Assembly: GCF_000005505.3 (NCBI RefSeq)
Contig: NC_016131.3
Span: forward strand, 53,491,355 to 53,555,354
Source of the DNA: Brachypodium distachyon
Taxonomy: Eukaryota > Streptophyta > Magnoliopsida > Poales > Poaceae
Direction of reading: 5' to 3'
DNA: 64,000 nt
Shown: in pieces, positions 57,241 through 64,000 of the stretch
Layout of the letters: each line of letters opens with the position of its first letter
Numbering within the stretch: the stretch's first letter is position 1
Translations under genes and position numbers: made by a program
The notes under the pieces: model-generated
The model's database searches: none
Told to the model about the DNA's origin: nothing
What the model saw: the letters and a program-made list of their open reading frames with translations, nothing else

Positions 57241-60200
57241 TAGCAAGGTTGGGCACAAAATAGGACCCAAAAGCCACCACATCCATCCACTCTGACTCTG
57301 CCACACATTTTCCTCTTAACAACAGTCTAGAGGAAAATGGAATGAACAAATCAAATTGTAAATAAACACATCGTTATATGTTAATGGGGACTTATGATGG
57401 GACAACAAATTTCCAACAATGCAACTACCACTCAATAACCAATTTGAATGTCCTTAGTGCCAGTACAGGTTGAATGTGGTGTCTCAATGGATCAATGGTT
57501 CCTGATGGATTTTGACAAAAAGGTCTATGGGTTAAGAAGTACAACATAAGTTAGCCGTCGGAATATCATTTAGCGTACCCTTTGGCGGTGTTGAGGGAGC
57601 ATAATGCATGCCAGCAAAGGATATACTACGAAACTATGATCCGAAAATAGTCAATTACACTGATATGTTGCATCTTAAATATTGCAGGTCTATTGGTATT
57701 AACATGGAATGCAGTAAAAGAGTGGTTTTCAGTTATGAGATTAGTATCATATATCTACTTTATTTTGTCTTGTAATACAGCGATAAACTGGTATTATTAG
57801 CAGGGGTTCGACAACAACAAAATTTTGCGGGAGAGATAATGACAAATATTTTGGATATGGTGAGAAGATCACTCCTACAAAACAGAGTCTATTGGTATTT
57901 ACACGGAAAATCTAAAAGAGTGGTTTTGAGTGATGAGGTTAGTATGATATATCTACTTTATTTTGTCTTCTAACACAGTGATAAACTGATTAATATTACC
58001 AGGGGTAGAAGCACAATAAAATTTGACGAGAGAGATAATGACAAATATATTGATATGGTGAGAAGATGGACTTACTAAAGCCTACTAATTTTAGTATTGA
58101 TATATGATTCCAATCTTTCGACTTATTTTTCCTCTCTATTTTTCTATTCTACTCGTCCATTCCTTAATCTTCGGGTACAAAGGCAGCGGTTGAGGGAGCA
58201 TGTGAAGAGAGTTAGGGTATGATGTTGCTTCCCCACATATGTCCTATACCAAAATTTATTTTGCGGGTATATGTCCTACCAATTTTTGCCTTCCATTGGC
58301 TAACTAAATAATTGGTTAATGATTTGTTGGCTCCCTGCTAGCCTTTAACGTGCGCTGCACGAGTAATTGGATAAGCATCTAGGTCGTACTAGTTGCTTGG
58401 CTCTGCACACAATGGTCAGATGCCAATGCACACGTGTATAATATTTCAAATGCAGCATATCAATCTAAGTCCCTATTTTTTCTATCGACTTTGTAGTGGA
58501 TTCTTTGCTTGTATTTTGAACATAATACCCTCATTATGTTACACCACCAAATTGTATGCAAAACGATTTTTGTACGGGTAACTTGTTTTACTTATTAACT
58601 AATAGACCATTATAAAAATCCATCAGAAACAATAAATCCATCGATCACCACATACAATGTGCGCTGTCACTAAGAACCCATTCAACTTGGTTATTGATAT
58701 AGCTGTTCCATGTGTTTAAAGTTTCTGTAGATTCTCATCACATTGCGACACCAATAATAAAAAACTTCTCACTAATTCCAGACCAGTGAGGGTCACCATA
58801 GACTCGTCTCTCTCTCTCGAGGTTAAACGAAGTTATGCTTCCTATTTCGATAGTCTGTTCAAATGTTCCCCCATAAAAGCTCGCATAGCTTCATTTAACC
58901 CTAAGAGAGTGGATGGTGACCCTCAATGGTCCGGAACCAGTGAGAAATTTTTATATGGGGGTGACAATATGATAAGAGTCTACAGAAACCCTAAATCTGT
59001 GGAGCATCTCTCAATAACCAATTTGAATGTCCTTAGTGCCAGTGCACGTTGTATGTGGTGTCTCAGTGGACCTATGGTTCCTGACGGATTTTTACAAAAG
59101 GTCTATGGGTCAAGAAGTAAAACATAAGTCAGCCGTAGGAAAATCATTTTGCGTACCCTTTGGTGGTGTTACATGATGAGAGGATTAGCTTCAATATCCA
59201 GCAAAGGAGATATACTACAAACCTATGATCCAAAATTAGTCACTTACACTGATATGTTCCATCTTAAAGATTACAGGTCTATTCGTATTTACACGGAAAG
59301 TCGGTTTTCAGTGATGAGGTTTGTACGTTATATCTACTTTATTTTTCTTCTAACATAGCGATAAACTGATTATTATTACCAGGGGTAGAAGCACAATAAA
59401 ATTTGACGGGATAGATGATGACAAGTATTTTGGATATGATGAGAAGATGGACTTACTAAAGCCTACTAATTTTAGTATTGATATATGATTCCAATCTTTC
59501 GACTTATTTTTCCTCTCTATTTTTCTATTCTACCCCTCAATTACGTAGTCTTCGGGTTCAAAAGCAGGGGTTGACGGAGCATGTGAAGAGAGTTAGGGTA
59601 TGTTGTTGCTTGCCCGTCGATGTCCTATACCGAACTATTGTTTTGCGGGTAGTCCTACCAATTTTTTCCATTCATTGGCTAACTAAATAATTGGTTAATG
59701 ATTTGTTGGCTCACTGCTAGCCTTTAACATGTGTTGCAAGTATAATTGGATATGCATCTAGGTCGTACTTGCTCCTTGGCTCAGCACACTATGGTCAAAT
59801 GCCAATGCACACGTGTATAATATTTAAGATGCAGCATATCAGTCTAAGTCCCTATTTTTTTATCACGACTTTTTAGTGTGTTCTTTGCTTGTATTTTGAA
59901 TCTAATCCCTCATTTTTTATAGCACAAAATGGTATGCAAAACGATTTTTGTACGGGTAACTTATGTTTTACTTATTAACCAATAGACCCATATAAAAATC
60001 CATCAGAAACAATAAATCCAACGAATCACCACATACAATGCGTTGTCACTAAGGTTCCATTCAAATTGGTTTTTGATAGCTGTTCCATGTCTTTAAAGTT
60101 TATGTAGATTCTCATCACATTGCGACCCTGATAATAAAAAACTTTTCACTAATTCCGGGCCATTGAGGGTCACCATAGACTCCCCTCCATAAAAGCCCAC

Positions 60201-61170
60201 ATACCTTCATTTAACCCTGAGAGAGTGGAGGTGACCCTCAATGGTCCGGAACCAGTAAGAAATTTTTATAGGGGGTGGCAATATCATAAGAGTGTACAGA
60301 AACCCTAAATCTGTGGAGCATCTCTCAATAACCAATTTGAATGTCCTTAGTGCCAGTGCACGTCGTATGTGGTGTCTCAATGGACCTATGGTTCCTGACG
60401 GATTTTTACAAAAGGTCTATGGGTTAAGAAGTAAAACATAAGTCAGCCGTAGGAAAATCATTTTGCGTACCCTTTGGTGGTGTTAGATGATGAGAGGATT
60501 ATCTTCAATATCCAGCAAAGGAGATATACTACAAACCTATGATCCAAAATTAATTAGTCACTTACGTACACTGATATGTTCCGTCTTAAAGATTACATGT
60601 CTATTGGTATTTTACAAGGAAAGTCTAAAAGAGTGGTTTTCAGTGATGAGGTTAGTATGATATATCTAATTTCTTTTGTTTTCTAACACAGTGATAAACT
60701 GATTATTATTACCAGGGTTAGAAGCACAATAAAGTTTGACTGCAGAGATAATTAAATATATTTTGGATATGATGAGAAGATGGAATTACTAAAGCCTACT
60801 AATTTTAGTATTGATATATGATTCCAATCTTTCGACTTATATTTCTTCTCTATTTTTCTATTCTACTAGTCCATTACTTAATCTTCAGGTACAAAAGCAG
60901 ATTTTGAGGAAGCATGTGAAGAGAGTTAGGATATGCCGTTGCTTGCCCACTATGTCCTATACCGAATTATTTTTTTGCGGGTATATGTCTTACCAATTTT
61001 TTCCATTCATTCTTTTGCGGGTATAAGTCCTACCAAATTTTGCCATTCATTAGATAACTAAATAATTGGTTAATCATTTGTTGGCTCACTGCTAGCCTTT
61101 AACATGCACGGCAAGAGTAATTGGATATGCATCTATGTCGTACTAGTTGCTTGGCTCACCATACACACAA
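57240..61170 (+). repeat. Tandem array of a 1.3-1.4 kb unit, about three copies
   Basis: CAATAACCAATTTGAATGTCCTTAG occurs at 57433, 59012 and 60326. TCTTTCGACTTAT with GAGCATGTGAAGAGAGTTAGG occurs near 58115-58215, 59495-59595 and 60825-60930, and the block beginning CCTTTAACATG near 58343, 59722 and 61096. Copy 1 is the most diverged and has an internal 198-bp duplication (57690 and 57888). Short open frames recur between copies (TYTDMFHLKDYRSI, IYDSNLSTYFSSLFFYST) but stop codons break them. The source gene, if any, is not recognised. Confidence 0.82.
60155..60252. repeat. Short inverted repeat inside the array (also 58777-58936)
   Basis: TTCCGGGCCATTGAGGGTCACC and GGTGACCCTCAATGGTCCGGAA are inverse with one mismatch, 54 bases apart. 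In the preceding copy the same arms enclose a longer loop (58799-58914). Confidence 0.8.
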
Positions 61171-61514
61171 GTTAGCCTCCAAAGGGGCACATCCAGGTAC
61201 ACCCAAACGTACCCATTGATAAAACGTCATAAAGATGACATCAATACTAGTACTTTCATGCCAGAAGAGGACTAATCTCCCGGCCATACCCTCACTGTCC
61301 ACTCCTGCAAAACCTAAAAGACCTAGCTGATGACAAATTGAGTTGTCGATCGGTTTAGATTCTCATTATTCTTCCTAGTTTCACACAAGAATATTAAATG
61401 AAACTTATGATAAAATGTGACTAGTTCATGAACTGTCGAGGTGTTACCAATTCCCACACAATTCCATGACAAACAATTCATTGCTAAGCACATCCAGGTT
61501 ACCAGCAGCCCTTA

Positions 61515-61916
61515 GGCCCTGTTTCAGATTTTGGTGCTTCTGGTCCTCTAAAAAGAATTTCTCCCATTTACACATGAAGCTGAGAAGCACGTCCGGAAAT
61601 GCTTCCCCTAGAAGCTGCAGGAAGCACCTTCATGTGTAAACGGGTGAAGTGCTTTTTAGAGAGATAGAAGCATCAAAAGCTGAAGCTGAAGCATGGGGAA
61701 AACACCTCCGGATGTGCTTCTCAGCTTCATGTGTAAACGGTAAACAGGTGAAGTGCTTTTTACAGGGCTAGAAGCACCAAAAGCTGAAGCTGAAGCATGG
61801 GGAAAACACCTCCGGATGTGCTTCTCAGCTTCATGTGTAAACGGTAAACAGGTGAAGTGCTTTTTACAGGGCTAGAAGCACCAAAAGCTGAAGCAAAAGC
61901 CCAAACAAACAGGGCC
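61515..61916. mobile_element. Tourist-like (PIF/Harbinger) MITE with internal 104-bp tandem duplication
   Basis: The ends GGCCCTGTTT and AAACAGGGCC are perfect inverses, flanked by TTA on both sides (61512-61514 and 61917-61919), the PIF/Harbinger target pattern. Inside, GCTGAAGCTGAAGCATGGGG starts at 61679 and 61783, and a third, shorter version starts at 61887, giving a period of 104. Each unit carries ATGTGCTTCTCAGCTTCATG, related by inversion to the left part of the element. Confidence 0.85.
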
Positions 61917-62013
61917 TTAGGCCGGTAGCTTCCTATTCCTCCTCAACGCCCCTTGTACTTGCCCTTCCAGCATGCTTTTCTCACATCATGTTGGCTGGCC
62001 TCCTCCAGCTTCA

Positions 62014-62284
62014 GGTTGGTAATAGTGGGAGTAATAAAGGTGGTAACTAAAGTGCCAACTAAGCAATTTGGATGATGTATCATGTTATTAATGAGAAAAG
62101 AGAGGGTTGGAGTAACTGGATATGTTACCATCACATCACACTTTCCAACATACATTGACTCTATAAAGCTAATAAATGAGACTTATATGTTACCACAAAT
62201 ATGTTATTACCCACTATTGAAGTAGTAACATAGACTAGTAACATATGAAGTTACTAGCTTATATGACTCCCAGTATGACCAGCC
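62014..62284. mobile_element. MITE, 271 bp, with GGTTGGT / ACCAGCC ends
   Basis: GGTTGGTAATAGTGGGAGTAAT at the left is inverse to ATGACTCCCAGTATGACCAGCC at the right. TCA flanks both sides. The interior has repeated TAGTAACATA and ATGTTAC words typical of one common grass MITE family (recalled). Confidence 0.72.
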
Positions 62285-62348
62285 TCATGGGGTTCTGCAG
62301 CCAGTGGTCCAGTCAGCCTCATGGGGTTCTGCAGCCAGTGGTCCAGTC
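62281..62348 (+). repeat. 34-bp tandem duplication
   Basis: AGCCTCATGGGGTTCTGCAG plus CCAGTGGTCCAGTC is present twice, starting at 62281 and 62315. It begins within the right end of the MITE and so arose after that insertion. Confidence 0.9.
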
Positions 62349-62889
62349 AGGCGGTCAGCCTCGCCCCATCACTCTCCCTTCACGTTTCCCTAGAATCTGG
62401 AATTGGTTCCGGGTAAAGGCAATAGCAAGGGGATGGGTTTCCCTATAATCTGGAATTGAGCACGTCCACCCATATCCGCCTGCTTGCCCCGCCTTCGGGG
62501 ATGTGCTCTTCCATAGGTCGATAAGGAACAGGGAGTCGTATCAAGGATAGAGCTCCATTGTTTCTCTCTCCCGTTCTGTCCATGTGTTTGAGAACCACTG
62601 ACAATCGTTGTGTGTGTTTATGCAAAATCTTCAAGGAGAGGAGTGTGCCAATAGTCTCATGCTCCCTTGTTCTTATTGGTGGTCTCCTACACCTTTCACT
62701 CCTCTGAGGAAGCTGTATACCCATGTCACACTGTCCACAAAATGCAACAAGCGCTAATTCCCATCCAAGGAATTCCAACAATCCCATGGTGCCAAATTTG
62801 GCAGCTGCGCAATCAATCAACCGATGAGCAAATTCCCTACACTCTGCACTTTCTGAGTAATTTCTGAGGAAAAACTCCGTATTGATCTA
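62349..62889. other. Intergenic, nothing recognised
   Basis: A minus-strand frame of 125 codons (62820-62443) shows no known domain, and its composition does not favour a gene. TTCCCTA(G/T)AATCTGGAATTG occurs at 62388 and 62439. Confidence 0.35.
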
Positions 62890-63372
62890 AAATTACAGAG
62901 ATCCCCGATTGAAAGTCTCTAACATGTGTTTCTTCAATCGAGTTGGGGGTGCAGCAGTCGCTTTCACAGCTCTCTAAATTAACAAATTCCGTATCGACCA
63001 GACACCGACATTTAGAAGGCTATAAACCGTTTCTAGATACAGAACGCCCGGGTCACCACTGCCAATGTGCGCTTGGCCCAGATTTGGCATCTCACTTGAC
63101 ATACAAGGAAAAATCCCTATTATCTAGAATTACATAGATCCTCGATTGGCAGCTGACCGTTGACCGGTGTTTTCTTCTATTGCGTAGCAATATCCCCATG
63201 ATTTTCAGCAATCGCTCTCCTTGCTCTCTATATTACCAAATTCCGTATCCAGTAGACACTAACATTTGGTAGGCTATAAACCCTTTCTAGATAATCTGGT
63301 TCATTCAGATAGGCGGAAATAGCCGCCGGTCCAGGCTTGGCCCAGATCTGGCATCTCACATATACAAGGAAT
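62890..63372. repeat. Diverged tandem duplication, about 245 bp each
   Basis: Copies 62890-63125 and 63130-63372 share ATTACA(G/T)AGATCC(C/T)CGATTG, CCAAATTCCGTATC-type text, AGGCTATAAACC(G/C)TTTCTAGATA and CTTGGCCCAGAT(T/C)TGGCATCTCAC in the same order. No coding motif is seen. Confidence 0.75.
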
Positions 63373-63700
63373 CACAAAGGGATGGGGAATGGGGTTTTAC
63401 CAACAGATGACGACTCTCCACTTCTTCTTAGCTAGATTCAGCATTTCCATCTTCAGATCTTCAATCTCTGGTAGGAGGGGCATCTTGTTGGGTCACTGTA
63501 GCCGATCCAGCACGCCGCCTCCTCCTCTAGATTCCCCAACATCGAGGCGACGGAACGCAGCCCATCGGCCGGCGCTCACAAGCGCCGCAGCTGAGTGGTT
63601 GCTTGTCATCGGGCCGTGGCCTCACATGCTGGGAGGAGGCGGCGGCCAGCGCTACCCAGGGTTTTTTGGGAGAGGCGGATGAAATCGTGGGGCCAGGGAG
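63373..63700. other. GC-rich leader-like segment, no recognised gene
   Basis: Bases 63480-63690 are GC-rich and open in more than one frame. A TATA-like TATATAGTGGG lies at 63707, reading toward the right or as part of a promoter. No family motif is seen, and the Gly-rich tail (GGGGGQRYPGFFGRGG) is low in complexity. Confidence 0.3.
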
Positions 63701-63779
63701 TTGGGGTATATAGTGGGCGCCGCGGTGGGATTTACCACTAGGAGTAGTTGGCGGGCTGATGGCCGGTGGGTTGGGCCGA

Positions 63780-63962
63780 AATTCTGGATGGGTGCTTAGG
63801 ATTGGCTCAATTTCTGACAGCGTAGGTACATCAGTCAGGACTATGTATATGGGTACGGATCTTTCATTATCAGACCCGTGGTTAGTTTTTTACCAAACCG
63901 GCATGATAATCGGGTCAAGATCCGTCGGGTTTGCGGGTCACGGTACTCATTGCCATCCCTAG
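63780..63962 (-). mobile_element. End of a TIR element (GGGATGGCAATG type)
   Basis: Read on the minus strand from 63962, TAGGGATGGCAATGAGTACC followed by ACCCGCAAACCCGAC is a terminus found on many plant non-autonomous elements (recalled). The other end was not located. Confidence 0.4.
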
Positions 63963-64000
63963 CAAAGTCGCTCGGGATAGGAGAGCTCGGTGGGGATCCT

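Noticed and set aside
62443..62820. 125-residue minus-strand frame
   Set aside because: No recognisable family, no splice or promoter context, and it lies among repeats.

Overview
The window is nuclear DNA from a grass, most likely a Pooideae species with a compact genome (Brachypodium-like; that species guess is an inference). The support is spliced plant genes with GT-AG introns and GC-rich first exons, many Stowaway MITEs with the grass terminal motif CTCCCTCCGT, and roughly one gene per 10 kb.

Five genes read as intact wherever the window covers them. From left to right: the first 215 codons of a mitochondrial methylmalonate-semialdehyde dehydrogenase (904-2615, minus, running off the left edge); a four-exon GT47/exostosin glycosyltransferase (14051-20152, minus) whose first intron carries a 3 kb insertion; a two-exon membrane-anchored coiled-coil protein of the CHUP1 type (30455-31894, minus); a nine-exon thylakoid-lumen FKBP (32885-35599, minus); and a 22-exon Argonaute of the AGO5/MEL1 clade (44846-51618, plus). 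A DUF1618 gene (27743-28928, plus) is broken by one frameshift.

The DNA between genes is mostly repeats. They include a 5'-truncated LINE with a target duplication (6485-8033), a 3.2 kb inverted duplication of a CDPK-related kinase pseudogene (about 8575-11755), a MULE-like element with long inverted ends (12727-13897), a short LTR retrotransposon with only gag and protease (21288-24483, TSD AGAGA), mosaic duplications at 40.8-43.6 kb, a proline-repeat minisatellite upstream of the Argonaute, a 1.3-1.4 kb tandem array at 57.2-61.1 kb, and Tourist-like and other MITEs.

The genes do not form a pathway. The order Argonaute, FKBP, GT47, dehydrogenase resembles what I recall of a segment of rice chromosome 7, which would make this conserved synteny. 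The most unusual structures are the kinase-derived hairpin, a possible small-RNA source; the gag-pro-only retrotransposon; and the divergent MID segment of the Argonaute. All exon borders come from reading splice sites and frame by eye. No alignment or database search was run.
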